DNA of 59,445 bases from CAWBRT01 sp050015355. GTDB lineage: Bacteria > Acidobacteriota > Terriglobia > Terriglobales > Acidobacteriaceae. The position numbers and the translations under genes were made by a program. Positions 25,158 to 35,849 of this stretch are shown one piece after another. The notes beneath the pieces are model-generated. The model was given only the letters and a program-made list of their open reading frames with translations, was not told where the DNA came from and made no database searches. The stretch is from NCBI GenBank assembly GCA_050015355.1, contig JBEKBO010000016.1, forward strand, positions 1 to 59,445, read 5' to 3'. How positions within the stretch are numbered: position 1 is the first letter of the stretch; each line of letters opens with the position of its first letter.

Positions 25158-27707
25158 TTAAACTCCGAGATGTACGGGGATGTCGTTAGGCGATCGGTAA
25201 AGTTCCGCATCTGTCGTCGGATCTTGAATGACAATGCGCAAGGAGGCGATGCTCTCATCGCTCAGAAGAAAAGCAACCGTAACAGGCTTTCCAGGCTGTA
25301 GCTTCACGCAGCCGGTAGCGCGATCGAGATCCCCATCGATGGCCATTCCAACGCTACCAACTTGTTTACCTGACGAAATAAGGAGCGGGCGCACGATGAG
25401 CTCGTTCGAAAAGAGCGAGAGATTTGTTCCGTCAAGTTGAAACGTTACGCTGAAGATGCGGTTTGTCACGACGCCGGGGAGGCCCGTTGCTGTCACGGGG
25501 CCAGCGGCCGAACGGTCCGCTTTCGGCGTCTTCATGCGGACCGTGAGCACTGGTATTACCAACTCCTGCAACGATGGTCCGCCGTGGTGAAAGGCGAGAT
25601 CTCCTCCCGCTTTGAAGACCCCACTGCCGAACGGAAATACAAAATCAAGGTCTGAGTCGTAACCAAGCGCAGCAGCACTCACCCTGACGCAACCAGCGGG
25701 AGTCGCTCCCCCACGTCCAATCCAGCAGCGACGGTGCAGATCGACCTCGTCACCACCCGGTGAAGCTATGCGCATTGACTCATCGCGATCCGAAGGAAAG
25801 AAGAGATGGCCATGGTCGGCCGTCACGACGGCTTGTTCAATTCCCGCTGCTGCAAGCTTACGGATCGCTCGCGCTAGGTTGTCTATGACCGTGTCCATGA
25901 CCTGGCGAGCCTGGAATGTGAATCCCGTCTCGCCCGCGTGGTCGATCTCCTGCGAACGCACCACGACGACCTGGGCGCCATCTATCTTCTTGGCGAGCCT
26001 CGATGGTTGCAGGCTCAGAAGCTCGTCGAGAGAAACATCAGCCAAATTCGGCACGCGCGCGGCGGCAAATTTCTTACGAGCCGCAAGGTCGGGAAGAAAC
26101 GCGGTATCGATGCGCACACCGAGTGTGCCACCCTGCTCGACGACGCTGAAGCTGGAGGACGCCCCTGGCTGGAGTGCTGCCATTCCAATCGGCGTGATGC
26201 TTGGCAGCGCACAAATAGCGGGCTGAACAATAACTTCGGTGGTTTTTGGAAGCCGCTCGGCGAGCTCAACGCCCATCTCGAAGCGCATGGCATCGACCAG
26301 AAAGTACGCCACAGGCTTCGGCCGCTCGGCGACGATCTCACTGTAGATGTGTGTCTGGTGCAACCATGCTGGCACGGTCCAGTTGGCACGCACCATGGCC
26401 CTCGTAAAGCCATCGGTCATTGCGCGGCTGGCATCTTCGTAAGCGGCTCGAACAACGCCGAGTGGATGCTCCTGAGGATCGTCATCGAGATTTGCTACCC
26501 ATGCCTCAAGGCGCCTCTGCGCTTGGTCTAGGAGGAACCATCCGTCCTTGGACGTGTACGCGTCGATCCAGGCGTTGGCATCGCCGCCAGCCTTGCTGAC
26601 GGCCCCTCGCACGGTCACACACAAGCGCCCCAGCTCTGCCATTCGACGGCAGGCCTCCCACTGGGCCTTGCGCCCAACATCGCGGTCAAGCCAGAAGCTG
26701 TGCTCGTGCCCACTGATGATCGCTAGTGCTTGATCGAATTGTTTGGCCGCGATGAGATTACCGCAATGAGCCAGAATAGCTCGCTCTTCAAAGCGGAATG
26801 TGTCAATCGAGCCCAGACCGTCAGGTGGTACTTTGGCGTCACGAAGACCCAGTTCCGCTTCCACGCGATCGGCCATCTCCGAATAGACCTCGGAGAAGCC
26901 CGCGCGAAGCCGACGGGCGAGCTCTCCTATCGCGGTCGCTTCATCCTTCGTTTTCGGCGCCGGTACAGCGTCGAGAGCCGCCGGTGGGGCGCATTTCAGA
27001 TCGCTCCGGAACTCGCCTGCGAGAACGTACCGAAGCGTAATAGATCGAAGTTTCGTCAGTGTCACATCGTCGGGAGCCTGCAGGCCCAGCCTCGATAGCA
27101 CCAGCTTCGTCAGCTCGCGGGTCGCCTCTTTACTTTCTATTTCGGCGTCGCGCGCGTCGCTCGCGAGCCACGCCCCAAGCAGCCCGTCGTTTCCGGATGT
27201 ATCGTGGAAGATGGATTTAAGAATTGACGGCGGCTCAGCCGAAGATATGTCCGACGATGCGCGCGCAAGGTCCTCATAGGACACCCGCTCGGGGGCGAGC
27301 ATCTCGTCGATGACGCCATCGGTGTAGCGCTGACGTAAGACGTTTCGCGCGAGCCGCTTGAGCTGCGGTTCATAGCACTCTCCCGCCTTTTCGAGTTCCA
27401 TAAGCACCGAACCACGGCGGTCGCGTTCGCAGCCAGGCAGGTAGAGAACCATGCACTCCGGCACATCCCCGCAGACGAAGGGCTCCACGACCGCGCGCAG
27501 TTCGAACATCGACCCGTCGTACTCCACGAGGCGCGCCGATATTCCTGCGATCATCACGGCCACGGCTTCGCTGTTGGTCTGCGCGCCGCCTCGAACCTCG
27601 CTGATGAACGGTGTGAACTCGCGGCGCACATCGTACCAGACGACGACCTTCCTGTTTTTGAGCTTCTCTGCGAGCTGCGTGACGACATAATCGTGAAGCG
27701 GATGCAT
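25158..27707 (-). CDS. pglZ: PglZ, alkaline-phosphatase-superfamily BREX protein
   Basis: 849-aa core BREX protein. The PglZ domain is marked by KPVAYFLVDAMRFEMGVELA (metal-binding Asp), QPAICALPSITPIGMAAL, and ADHGHLFF further on, as in alkaline-phosphatase-like enzymes. The N terminus MHPLHDYVVTQLAEKLKNRK and VVWYDVRREF is also typical. The open frame runs back to 27884, but the ATG at 27707 has GGAGGAGC upstream and overlaps the pglX stop (TGATG), so it is the real start. PglZ forms the BREX methylation/defence complex with PglX and BrxC/BrxB. Confidence 0.93.
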   Translation of the reverse strand: MHPLHDYVVTQLAEKLKNRKVVVWYDVRREFTPFISEVRGGAQTNSEAVAVMIAGISARLVEYDGSMFELRAVVEPFVCGDVPECMVLYLPGCERDRRGSVLMELEKAGECYEPQLKRLARNVLRQRYTDGVIDEMLAPERVSYEDLARASSDISSAEPPSILKSIFHDTSGNDGLLGAWLASDARDAEIESKEATRELTKLVLSRLGLQAPDDVTLTKLRSITLRYVLAGEFRSDLKCAPPAALDAVPAPKTKDEATAIGELARRLRAGFSEVYSEMADRVEAELGLRDAKVPPDGLGSIDTFRFEERAILAHCGNLIAAKQFDQALAIISGHEHSFWLDRDVGRKAQWEACRRMAELGRLCVTVRGAVSKAGGDANAWIDAYTSKDGWFLLDQAQRRLEAWVANLDDDPQEHPLGVVRAAYEDASRAMTDGFTRAMVRANWTVPAWLHQTHIYSEIVAERPKPVAYFLVDAMRFEMGVELAERLPKTTEVIVQPAICALPSITPIGMAALQPGASSSFSVVEQGGTLGVRIDTAFLPDLAARKKFAAARVPNLADVSLDELLSLQPSRLAKKIDGAQVVVVRSQEIDHAGETGFTFQARQVMDTVIDNLARAIRKLAAAGIEQAVVTADHGHLFFPSDRDESMRIASPGGDEVDLHRRCWIGRGGATPAGCVRVSAAALGYDSDLDFVFPFGSGVFKAGGDLAFHHGGPSLQELVIPVLTVRMKTPKADRSAAGPVTATGLPGVVTNRIFSVTFQLDGTNLSLFSNELIVRPLLISSGKQVGSVGMAIDGDLDRATGCVKLQPGKPVTVAFLLSDESIASLRIVIQDPTTDAELYRSPNDIPVHLGV

Positions 27708-30700
27708 CAGCGTGCTCCTCCGTCGGCAGCAGCGTTGGCAGCCCTCCGGCCACGTCCTCGACCGCCATTTGCGATGGCGACGGGTGCTTCGAGCAGGCTT
27801 TTTAGGGCAGACTTGACGGCGACGGAGGTCCGTTCGCGCACAAGCTCGGCGACCGGGCGTGTCGGGGTTAGCCGCGGCTTCCACTTGCCGTCATCTCCTT
27901 CGACCCAGAAAATATCCTCAAGTCCGTGCGCAATCGCGAGGCTACGGTCCGTCGCGCACTTGGGAATAACGCGCTCCGGCCAGAGATGCAAGGCGAGGTG
28001 TGCCCAATCGTATTTGCCGGCGACTAAATCTTCCCATTTACTATTTACATCCTTCTGCCACGGGGTATGCTGCGGGACGAGACGCCAAAGCGGCGCGGAG
28101 TTGATGATCACACCATCATCGAGGTCCGGACTCCAAAGCGGAGCGACACGTTTAACCTCATCTAAGAATGCTTGAAGCTCTTCGACGAAGGCCTCCTGCT
28201 CCGCGGCCGCCTTGCGTTGCGCGCTGCTCGGGTTCGGTCCGGCTTCTACGCGCATACTTTCGAGCCTGCGCTGCTCATGAGCAAGTTTTGGTGCAACGTA
28301 GTCGTTCTGTGCTCGGAACAACGTGTCCTTGCTGAATGCATGGATGTAAAGCCATACTGAATAGCTCGCCGTCGCCGTTCCTAGTTGCCAATAAATCGGG
28401 GCCTTCCGTCGAGATCGCGAATACTGGGCTCTATGGAGGTCGAAGAATTCCCGCTGGAAAAATGACCGAACGTTGTTGCCAATCGCATTCTCTAGGTCTG
28501 CGACGGCTGTACCCACGTCTTCGATAATAGAGACGATCTTCGCCACGACATCATCTGTGTGGCCTAAATCATCGACCAATATGTCCTGTACAGTTGATTC
28601 TATGTGAGGACCATAGACGCCCATTAGTGGAAAGTGGCCAGCCGCAGGCCTCTTTTGTAGAGTGAACCTTCCGAACGCGCAGCCAAGGGCACAAGACAAC
28701 ACGTTTATTGCATAGGCGTTATCCGATGTTAACGGGTACAGATCAATGGCTCGATGTTGTTCTTCCGTTGGATAAGCACGGCGGGCATCGTTATCGAACT
28801 CAAAATACTTATCGACGACTTCTGAAATCCTGTTAACGCCCGCTAAGATTGTACGATCACCTTCTTCCAAAAGATTCACAATTCGATTTCTGCGTTCTAT
28901 AAGCGTGCCTTTCTCTAAGTACACAGTTACGTCGAAACTGGGTTCAACTTCACTGATCGAATGCTGCCCAGCTCGCACCTCTGCTGCATTCCGGGCCGCT
29001 GTGTCGAAAGCAACGAGGTCCTCCGATGAGAAAGGTGGATACGGTAACTCGTCAATGAGGCCGGTCTCAATATGAAGCGTACGAATTCCCCCGCCCTGTG
29101 CCTGAGAATGCAGTAAATACCTGACGGGATGCGAATTAAGGTATGCAAGTAGACTGTATGGAGACAAGAACCCCTCGGGAATAATCGCTGGGCCCTTGTC
29201 ACCGAACACCATACCCGGAAACAGGGGCTTGGCAGAAAACCAGCGACCGGCCGCACGGCCATAGCAGCATCCCTCGCGAAAATAGTAGTCTGAAGCTCGG
29301 CGACTTTGGGCATCCGTTCCATATAATGCGTAGTTAAATGCTCCGACCTCTCTGCCGTCATCTTTAAAGTTAACGGCAAGATGAACGTCATTGTAGAATG
29401 TGTGAGCTCCACCTCCCTTGAAGATTGGCACCCATTTATTGCCGACGCCCAATTGTGTCGGCGAGACTTCCCACAGTAAACGCAGAAAGCGATCGTCGTC
29501 ATATGTCGTCAAGCCGCTACGGGCTTTTGCCACCTGACAGAGCTTTGGAAAGGTAGTGAAAGCCCGGCGAACAGATGATGGTATTGAGTGGACGATAGCG
29601 TAGTTGGGGACGCTATAGAACTCGGCGCGAGAAATGTCAGATGGAGCGGCGTGTCCTGCGGAAATGGCGTGCCCCTTGTCTGCAGACTGTGTTGCGTCGA
29701 TAAAAGTGATGCGTTGTTTTGGAGAGGATTTGCGTAGAACCAGTGCGGCAGTCTTGACCATCGCGTCAAGCACGCCATCGCCTAGATCTACAATGCACTC
29801 AGCGGAAGGTATTAGCTGCTTCGATCTCCACTCTGCAAGATACTTTCCGTAAAGACACGCTTCTGAGACGAGGCATCCGACGAGGCCGCTGCAAATATCC
29901 ATTGAACGGTCAATGAAGCAAGCTAAGAGGTCATAGTACGAGTCAGGGAAATTTCTCTTTATTGTGCTAAATGCCCGTTTTGTAGTCTCGCCGAAGGGTG
30001 GATTCATAAGCACGACGTCGAAGGAGTTCTTGATCAGATCAGCGAGCGCGAAGCCCTGTGCTGCGTCATCGGCGAAGAGCCGACGCCGGGCGACGTTTGT
30101 GCCACTTGAGCTGTCAGCGTAGTCGGCGAGGGCCCGGAAAACCAACTTCTCAGCCTTGGCCCAGAAGTCGTCCGGCGCGCTCGGGACGACGCCCATAAGT
30201 GTTTCATTCGACATACCACCGAGCCGGTAGTCCGCAACCCGGAACAGCGGCAACCGATCCTCCCAATCCGCGCGGCCCTTTTCGATAGCACGGGTGAGAT
30301 CACGCTCAACCTTGAGCAATGTGCCCATCTCGCCAGCGAGTTCCATGCCGTCCCACACGGTCTCCACGAGCTCTGACAAGCTGTCAGCCATCGCCTTCGT
30401 GGCTTTCACGTTAGAGTCCGCCGGAATATCGAGTGCCCTACGAAGCAGCCCCTCTAGCCGATCCCCCTTCAACTCGCGTAGAAATTCGGCCAGGAGCTCC
30501 TTTTCGCCCGGCATCGGCTCGGCAATGACTATATTCGATCGGCGGATAGCCTTTCGTTCGGCGCGCGCAAAACCAAGATCGCGAAAGGCGCGCTGCGCAC
30601 GCATCCAAAGTGCAAGTTGTGCGATCTGGGCGCAGCGTGGGTCGATGTCGACGCCGTGCAAGTTATGGCGAAGGATCAATGCTGGCAGATCTGCCCTCAG

Positions 30701-31705
30701 GTCTCTGATATCGGGATAATCGTCTTTTAGCGTTCGCCTCGTGGCCTCGCTTTGAGGCGCGTCTGCGCAAGCCCATGCCTCCTCGTAGATGACGAGGAGG
30801 AGATCGAAACAATAGAGCAGGAAGTGACCCGAGCCGCAGGCGGGATCGAGGATACGAAGGTCACGCGGGTCCTTCCGTGGAAGTCCTTGGACGGGCTCGT
30901 CGGTGGAGCGTACAAGGTACTCACAAATGGTAGTGAGCCGCGTCTTGTCCCCGTGCATCTCCAACCATAGACGGCCAAGCGTGTTGTCGGTAAGAAACTG
31001 CACGACATAACGTGGCGTGAAGAACTGATTGCGGACGGCCAGTTCGCGACTGCTGCGCGGCGCCTGGCTCTCCTCGCGCATCTTCTTACGCTCTTCGCCG
31101 CTGTTGAAAAACTGATAGACCCACCCTATCGTCTCGTCTTCGCCCCAAATCGCTGACAGATCTTGGGCGTTTAGGATCGCCAGTAGTGCGTCGAACGTCT
31201 GCCGCTTCGGCCAAATGATGGAGGCGGCGTCGCGTCTGTCAAATAGCACCTTTATTTCAGTCGAGAACTCATCGAACAGGCTCTCAATATATAAGCGATA
31301 ACCTGTAGCCTCGGGTAGCAATGCCACGCCCGGAGCCATGCCACAGAATTCGTGATAACCGGCGGATTGCTCGCCCTTCGTGATGCACTCCTGCACCAAC
31401 TCGCGTGCTTCAAGCATTTTGAGCGCAACAAAACGATTTAGCGTGGTAAACGCGGCATCGCGCACATAGTCCGTGATCGCGTCTACAGCCGCCATTCCGC
31501 CGGCGCGTTTGTGTTCGATAGCCGCGACGATTTTGTCCCGTTGGGACTGTTGGGGCGCGGAGAGATGTCCGCCGCCGCTTTCAGCGATGACACCACTGCG
31601 CAACACATCGAACGTCCCTTCGAGCTGGGAAGAGAAGTCCTCATCGAGCAGCTTCCGAGCTTGCTGGGTTGCCCGCTCAATGGCGTTACGGGTTGCTTTA
31701 TCCAT
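27707..31705 (-). CDS. pglX: PglX, BREX adenine-specific DNA methyltransferase
   Basis: 1332-aa methyltransferase that marks host DNA at the BREX site (m6A on one strand of a non-palindromic sequence in known systems). SAM-binding motif I is ILDPACGSGHFLLY (about 286-299); the catalytic motif is DVVLMNPPFGETTKR (about 561). A long C-terminal target-recognition and helical region follows, ending in an Ala/Gly/Arg-rich tail. It starts 12 bp after brxC and overlaps pglZ by three bases. No frameshift or phase-variation tract is seen. Confidence 0.93.
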   Translation of the reverse strand: MDKATRNAIERATQQARKLLDEDFSSQLEGTFDVLRSGVIAESGGGHLSAPQQSQRDKIVAAIEHKRAGGMAAVDAITDYVRDAAFTTLNRFVALKMLEARELVQECITKGEQSAGYHEFCGMAPGVALLPEATGYRLYIESLFDEFSTEIKVLFDRRDAASIIWPKRQTFDALLAILNAQDLSAIWGEDETIGWVYQFFNSGEERKKMREESQAPRSSRELAVRNQFFTPRYVVQFLTDNTLGRLWLEMHGDKTRLTTICEYLVRSTDEPVQGLPRKDPRDLRILDPACGSGHFLLYCFDLLLVIYEEAWACADAPQSEATRRTLKDDYPDIRDLRADLPALILRHNLHGVDIDPRCAQIAQLALWMRAQRAFRDLGFARAERKAIRRSNIVIAEPMPGEKELLAEFLRELKGDRLEGLLRRALDIPADSNVKATKAMADSLSELVETVWDGMELAGEMGTLLKVERDLTRAIEKGRADWEDRLPLFRVADYRLGGMSNETLMGVVPSAPDDFWAKAEKLVFRALADYADSSSGTNVARRRLFADDAAQGFALADLIKNSFDVVLMNPPFGETTKRAFSTIKRNFPDSYYDLLACFIDRSMDICSGLVGCLVSEACLYGKYLAEWRSKQLIPSAECIVDLGDGVLDAMVKTAALVLRKSSPKQRITFIDATQSADKGHAISAGHAAPSDISRAEFYSVPNYAIVHSIPSSVRRAFTTFPKLCQVAKARSGLTTYDDDRFLRLLWEVSPTQLGVGNKWVPIFKGGGAHTFYNDVHLAVNFKDDGREVGAFNYALYGTDAQSRRASDYYFREGCCYGRAAGRWFSAKPLFPGMVFGDKGPAIIPEGFLSPYSLLAYLNSHPVRYLLHSQAQGGGIRTLHIETGLIDELPYPPFSSEDLVAFDTAARNAAEVRAGQHSISEVEPSFDVTVYLEKGTLIERRNRIVNLLEEGDRTILAGVNRISEVVDKYFEFDNDARRAYPTEEQHRAIDLYPLTSDNAYAINVLSCALGCAFGRFTLQKRPAAGHFPLMGVYGPHIESTVQDILVDDLGHTDDVVAKIVSIIEDVGTAVADLENAIGNNVRSFFQREFFDLHRAQYSRSRRKAPIYWQLGTATASYSVWLYIHAFSKDTLFRAQNDYVAPKLAHEQRRLESMRVEAGPNPSSAQRKAAAEQEAFVEELQAFLDEVKRVAPLWSPDLDDGVIINSAPLWRLVPQHTPWQKDVNSKWEDLVAGKYDWAHLALHLWPERVIPKCATDRSLAIAHGLEDIFWVEGDDGKWKPRLTPTRPVAELVRERTSVAVKSALKSLLEAPVAIANGGRGRGRRAANAAADGGAR

Positions 31706-31717
31706 TGTTACCGCCCA

Positions 31718-34700
31718 TCACTCCACGATCACTTTCTTGCCGGTACCGATTAGCCGCGAACACTCCTCTCGAATGCCATCGAGAGCGGCATCGAGCTGTT
31801 CCTCAGTCTCGATTCCTCCAGAAAAGTAGCTGCCTAGCCGTATTGTCGCAATACGTTCACCGTCGATGATGCGATGAAGCTCGGCGATTGCATCTCGAAG
31901 ACGTGCGTCGCATGCATCGATTTCCGAGCGAAGCTGAGGGATCGGCACTGGTGCCGTGTCCCGCGTCTTTCCGCGCTCGAAGGGCGCCACGAGCTTTTGT
32001 CGAAGGTCTTTGTCAATATCTTCCCAGCCAGGTGTGCGTGTAAGCCGGTCAAAGGCTTGAGTGTACGCGGCAATTCGAGCTTCCAGAGCTGCGTTGTAAC
32101 GGCACTCGTACTCGGCCTCAATAGCAGACGCGTGTTGCTCAATTGTCGGCAGCTCGCGATAGAATGTTTCGCGTGCTAGAAGATCTTGGAGGGTTGTCGC
32201 TTTGGATCGCAGGTCCTCGGACACGTCAGACTCTTCGCGTAGAAAGGGCCACTCCGTCTTGAGCGCTTCCCGCGCTCGATCGAGGTCGCGCAACCGCGGC
32301 TCAGAAAGAGCTTGTTCGAGCTCCACAGCACGCTTGATGGCGTCCTTAATGGATCGATACGAAGCGTTAAACGTTGCAATTGCGTTGTCCTCCGAACCCC
32401 GAAGAATCGCCTTCATCTGACCGATGGCTCCTTCGAGAACGATGGCACCGGGAAATCGGTACGCGATCAGCTGACCGTGCGCTGACGCAACGGCGTCCTC
32501 ATGACGTGCGACCTCCTTGCGAAGCTCGGATACGATAGCTCCAGCATTGAGCTCGCGGACTTCACTTCCAAAGGTGTCCCGGAAGGCCTCGGAAGCCTTC
32601 ACAAGCTCAGCGAATTCGACTCCTTTCTTTGGACGGAATGAAGCTTGCCGGAAGAAGTTGTTGTTCGAAAACGTATCGCGCGCTTCAATTCCTGTCGCGG
32701 AGTCGATTGTCTGACCCTTGCTGGTTGCTTGAATTTTTCCAGCACGCAGCAATGAAAGAACGAGCAAACGAACAGCTTCGAAGTCCCAGCCAAACGGTTC
32801 CTTCGCGAGCTCGTCGGAGAGGAACCGCCCGCTGGCAGTGTCGCCGTAGTTAGCACGTTCTTCGATCCGCGAGAACACCTCTGCCAGAGGGCCACTTTCG
32901 ATCCGAAAGACCGTCTTACCCTTTTCGTCGCGCAAAAGCCCAAGGCTGCCGAATACTGGAGGCAGGCCCTGAAGGTTCTCGGCTGTGAAGAGCGCTTCCA
33001 CGCCCTTTTTCACATCGGCCAAGCGCGCAGCAGCTTCCTTGAAACGGTCAAAGACTTCAGGAAGAACGTCACTCAGGATCTCGGAGGCGCTCTTGCCCAT
33101 GTCGACAGCCCGATCATCCGGACTGCGATCATTGCCACGGAAGCTCACGCTGCCAGTCAAGCCGGCGGCTCTCAACAGCCGGCGAAGTTCGTCCTGGTGG
33201 CGCCGCAGCCGAAGCTTTTCTTCGCCAATCAGAGCCGTTTCGTCCGCCGTCTTTGCTTCGCGCTCCTTCCTGGCGAGCATCTCCTTCGAACGGAAGAGCT
33301 CGACGGTCTCACGGTCTATCGCGTCGTTCAGGGCAACCGCCCAAAACACACTTTTGCGCTCCTGCTGACTGCGTGCTCGCAATTCCGAAGCAAGTGTCTT
33401 GAAGGCTGAGCCATCCTCGGCAAGATGTACGTAAAACATCATGTCACCACCGACGACTTCGCGACCATGAATGGCGAGGCCCGCTTTGAAGGTCTTGGTG
33501 TCAAAAAGAGTGTGTGATGGCTGAGGCTGCCAGAACAAGGCCAGCACTTCGGAGTAAAGTCGATGCGCATCCCCCGGCTTCGGGTTAATGCCGTTGCGGA
33601 TGCGCTCCCAGTCGTCTTCTGCCGGTGTCGGAATCCGGTACCCGTCATCACCGAGCCGAACCTTGTTGGCCGCCTCAAGTTCGCGGAGCGCGTCCTTCAC
33701 AGCCGCGAGGGGGGACTCGGCGGCGACGCCGGGGTGGAGAGCTGCTGCAATGTTTTCCGCGGTGCGGTGAACGCTCTTTACGTATTGCAGCAGGCAAATA
33801 ACCTTCGCGACCGGCTGCGCGAGCGGGTGCTCAAGCTCCTTCGCAACCGCTGAAATCTTCGCGCGCACTTCCGAACCAATGTTGCCTTCCACTAGATCGT
33901 AGACCTGATCGAGCCGGGCTACCGAACCCAGAGGTTGATCCGCAAGGTTTACGGCGGGATTGATCAGCAGCTGCTGTGCAAGCTTGATGATCGTGCGGTT
34001 CGCGCCACCAACATGCTTGCTGGCGCCACCCTGCGTGCGAAGGCCCGAGACCACCTGGATAATCAGATCGATCTGATAAGGCAACAGCGGATAGAGATCG
34101 ACAAAGCTGTCCCGGGTAAGCTCGGGCAGCTTAATGTCGGCAGTGAGCCGCGTGTGTTCCGTGAACCGCCCACGATGCGCATCAAAGAGATCGCCTAAGG
34201 CTTTCTGTGCGCCGGCATTTTTGGAAAGAACACGTCGGCTCGTAACCTCGGAGATGTCAGAAGATTCCAGATGGACCTGTAAAGGGAAGCGATCCATCAA
34301 TCGAGCAAGTTCGATTTTTTTGTCGTCAAGGCCACTGACGAGTTCTCCAAGCTTCTCTTGCGAAGTAACGACGACCCAGTGCTTACCGCGACCTTTCACG
34401 CCAAGGCTCTGCACAATGGCCTGGAGGTCGAGCATTTTTTGCACATCGCGCGCGACGAACTGCCCAACTTCGTCAACAACGAACATCAGGGCGTGGCCAG
34501 GGCGCCTTCGCTTCATCAGGATATTGGCACGCTCCGCGAGCTTACCCGGAGAGATGTCCGCCTTGTTCTTGACCGCCTTAACCCACGAATCGGCCATCGG
34601 GTATGTCGCCGAATCGAGGCTGTGAAGGACGCGGCTCGCTTCACTCAGGGCAAATGCAATTTTGCCTTTCTCGATGGACCATTCCTTGCCGAAAAGACGC

Positions 34701-35260
34701 CGGTACTCTGCCTCGAACCGTTCAAGCTGGCCCTTTTCCTCCAGAGTGATTTCCAATTCGGAGAGATCCAGGTCCTTTGCATAACCGAGACTCTGAAGGA
34801 ATAGCCCATACATAATCTCTGTGAGAGACTGGTTTCCGCTTCGGATGCCCCGGTCAGTTGAGACATCGAAAATGACTGCGTGGGTTGGAATTTTCTCGTT
34901 GATAGCTTTAAGAAGCACCTGAAGCTTGTTATCGCCGGCGCGCTGAGCGAAGCGCCCGCCGGCCGGAACCCCTGCAACCGACCGGTTTTCGATCGAAAGG
35001 CCGAGCATCTTCGCGAAACTGGATTTACCGGACCCGAAGAATCCCGACACCCAGATGGCAATACCTTCGTGCGGCTTATTTGGCGTCTCGCGGTACGCAT
35101 CGAAAATATGGGTGTAGTGCGAGCGAATAGCGTCAGTTACGACGTACTCGTTGATCTCGTCACGCAAGATATCATCGTCGGTCTGATCGACCTTGATGAC
35201 CTCCTCGATTCGACGATAGATGTCGTTGGCAAAGAGGCTTTTGATCAGTGGCGTTGTCAT
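31718..35260 (-). CDS. brxC: BrxC, large BREX ATPase
   Basis: 1180-aa P-loop protein, the largest of the BREX core. The start MTTPLIKSLFANDIYRRIEE at 35260 is typical of BrxC; the frame extends to 35386 over the end of brxB and is ignored. Walker A is WVSGFFGSGKSSFAKMLG (about 71-88), with FVVDEVGQFVARDV as Walker B. The C-terminal half is coiled-coil rich (for example KEREAKTADETALIGEEKLR). In known systems BrxC forms an AAA+ scaffold with BrxB and PglZ. brxB ends 14 bp before its start on the same strand. Confidence 0.93.
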   Translation of the reverse strand: MTTPLIKSLFANDIYRRIEEVIKVDQTDDDILRDEINEYVVTDAIRSHYTHIFDAYRETPNKPHEGIAIWVSGFFGSGKSSFAKMLGLSIENRSVAGVPAGGRFAQRAGDNKLQVLLKAINEKIPTHAVIFDVSTDRGIRSGNQSLTEIMYGLFLQSLGYAKDLDLSELEITLEEKGQLERFEAEYRRLFGKEWSIEKGKIAFALSEASRVLHSLDSATYPMADSWVKAVKNKADISPGKLAERANILMKRRRPGHALMFVVDEVGQFVARDVQKMLDLQAIVQSLGVKGRGKHWVVVTSQEKLGELVSGLDDKKIELARLMDRFPLQVHLESSDISEVTSRRVLSKNAGAQKALGDLFDAHRGRFTEHTRLTADIKLPELTRDSFVDLYPLLPYQIDLIIQVVSGLRTQGGASKHVGGANRTIIKLAQQLLINPAVNLADQPLGSVARLDQVYDLVEGNIGSEVRAKISAVAKELEHPLAQPVAKVICLLQYVKSVHRTAENIAAALHPGVAAESPLAAVKDALRELEAANKVRLGDDGYRIPTPAEDDWERIRNGINPKPGDAHRLYSEVLALFWQPQPSHTLFDTKTFKAGLAIHGREVVGGDMMFYVHLAEDGSAFKTLASELRARSQQERKSVFWAVALNDAIDRETVELFRSKEMLARKEREAKTADETALIGEEKLRLRRHQDELRRLLRAAGLTGSVSFRGNDRSPDDRAVDMGKSASEILSDVLPEVFDRFKEAAARLADVKKGVEALFTAENLQGLPPVFGSLGLLRDEKGKTVFRIESGPLAEVFSRIEERANYGDTASGRFLSDELAKEPFGWDFEAVRLLVLSLLRAGKIQATSKGQTIDSATGIEARDTFSNNNFFRQASFRPKKGVEFAELVKASEAFRDTFGSEVRELNAGAIVSELRKEVARHEDAVASAHGQLIAYRFPGAIVLEGAIGQMKAILRGSEDNAIATFNASYRSIKDAIKRAVELEQALSEPRLRDLDRAREALKTEWPFLREESDVSEDLRSKATTLQDLLARETFYRELPTIEQHASAIEAEYECRYNAALEARIAAYTQAFDRLTRTPGWEDIDKDLRQKLVAPFERGKTRDTAPVPIPQLRSEIDACDARLRDAIAELHRIIDGERIATIRLGSYFSGGIETEEQLDAALDGIREECSRLIGTGKKVIVE

Positions 35261-35273
35261 GGATGTATTCTCG

Positions 35274-35849
35274 TTAAAAAATCTTTGGACGATAATTGTG
35301 CTCGGCCGCGAGCACGCCCATGAAGCGGAGCCCAGCCGCGCCATCGAGGTCTCCCGGATAAAAAAGAACCGTCGGAACGCTGACACGTCCCTTTAGCTGT
35401 TCGAGCAGAGAGAATGTTCGATACACGGGAAACAGCGCGCCGGTGCGCAAAATAAAAACGACATCACGAAGCGGGTCGGGTTCATCGGGCATCCGCGCCG
35501 CTACGAGATCAACCAGAGGCGCGTATTCGGAGAGCACAGAATGCACAGTTTCCACTATCGTGTCCGTACCCTGTTCGCGCTCCGCCGCAAACCACTCCTG
35601 GAGTGGCCGCTGCGAGCGCATAGCTTCGTCCAGGCATTCAGCCAACGATATTCTCTTAACGCGCTTTCCTATTTGAGTAAGCCGGGTCTCAAGTAATGTA
35701 ACTTGCTTTCTGAGGTCGAATTCCTCATCTGGTTCGTAGTGGAAGAGCGCATAAGGCATGTCGTGATAAGCACTGATGCGCTCCCGCGGATCGGCCAGCG
35801 AGAGGACGGGCTCAAGCTCATGCTTCAAACGATGTTCAAGGTCGCTCAT
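35274..35849 (-). CDS. brxB: BrxB (DUF1788)
   Basis: 191-aa DUF1788 protein, a small BREX core subunit. Family features: MSDLEHRLKHELEPVLSL start, AYHDMPYALFHYEPDEEFDL, LAECLDEAMR and DVVFILRTGALFPVYRTFSL near the end. The ATG at 35849 overlaps the brxA stop (ATGA), so the longer frame from 35888 is not used. In known systems it bridges PglZ and BrxC. Confidence 0.92.
   Translation of the reverse strand: MSDLEHRLKHELEPVLSLADPRERISAYHDMPYALFHYEPDEEFDLRKQVTLLETRLTQIGKRVKRISLAECLDEAMRSQRPLQEWFAAEREQGTDTIVETVHSVLSEYAPLVDLVAARMPDEPDPLRDVVFILRTGALFPVYRTFSLLEQLKGRVSVPTVLFYPGDLDGAAGLRFMGVLAAEHNYRPKIF

Noticed and set aside
26015..30719. Several 90-200-codon plus-strand and off-frame minus-strand frames inside pglZ and pglX
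   Set aside because: All lie within the recognised BREX genes, with no start signals or domains.
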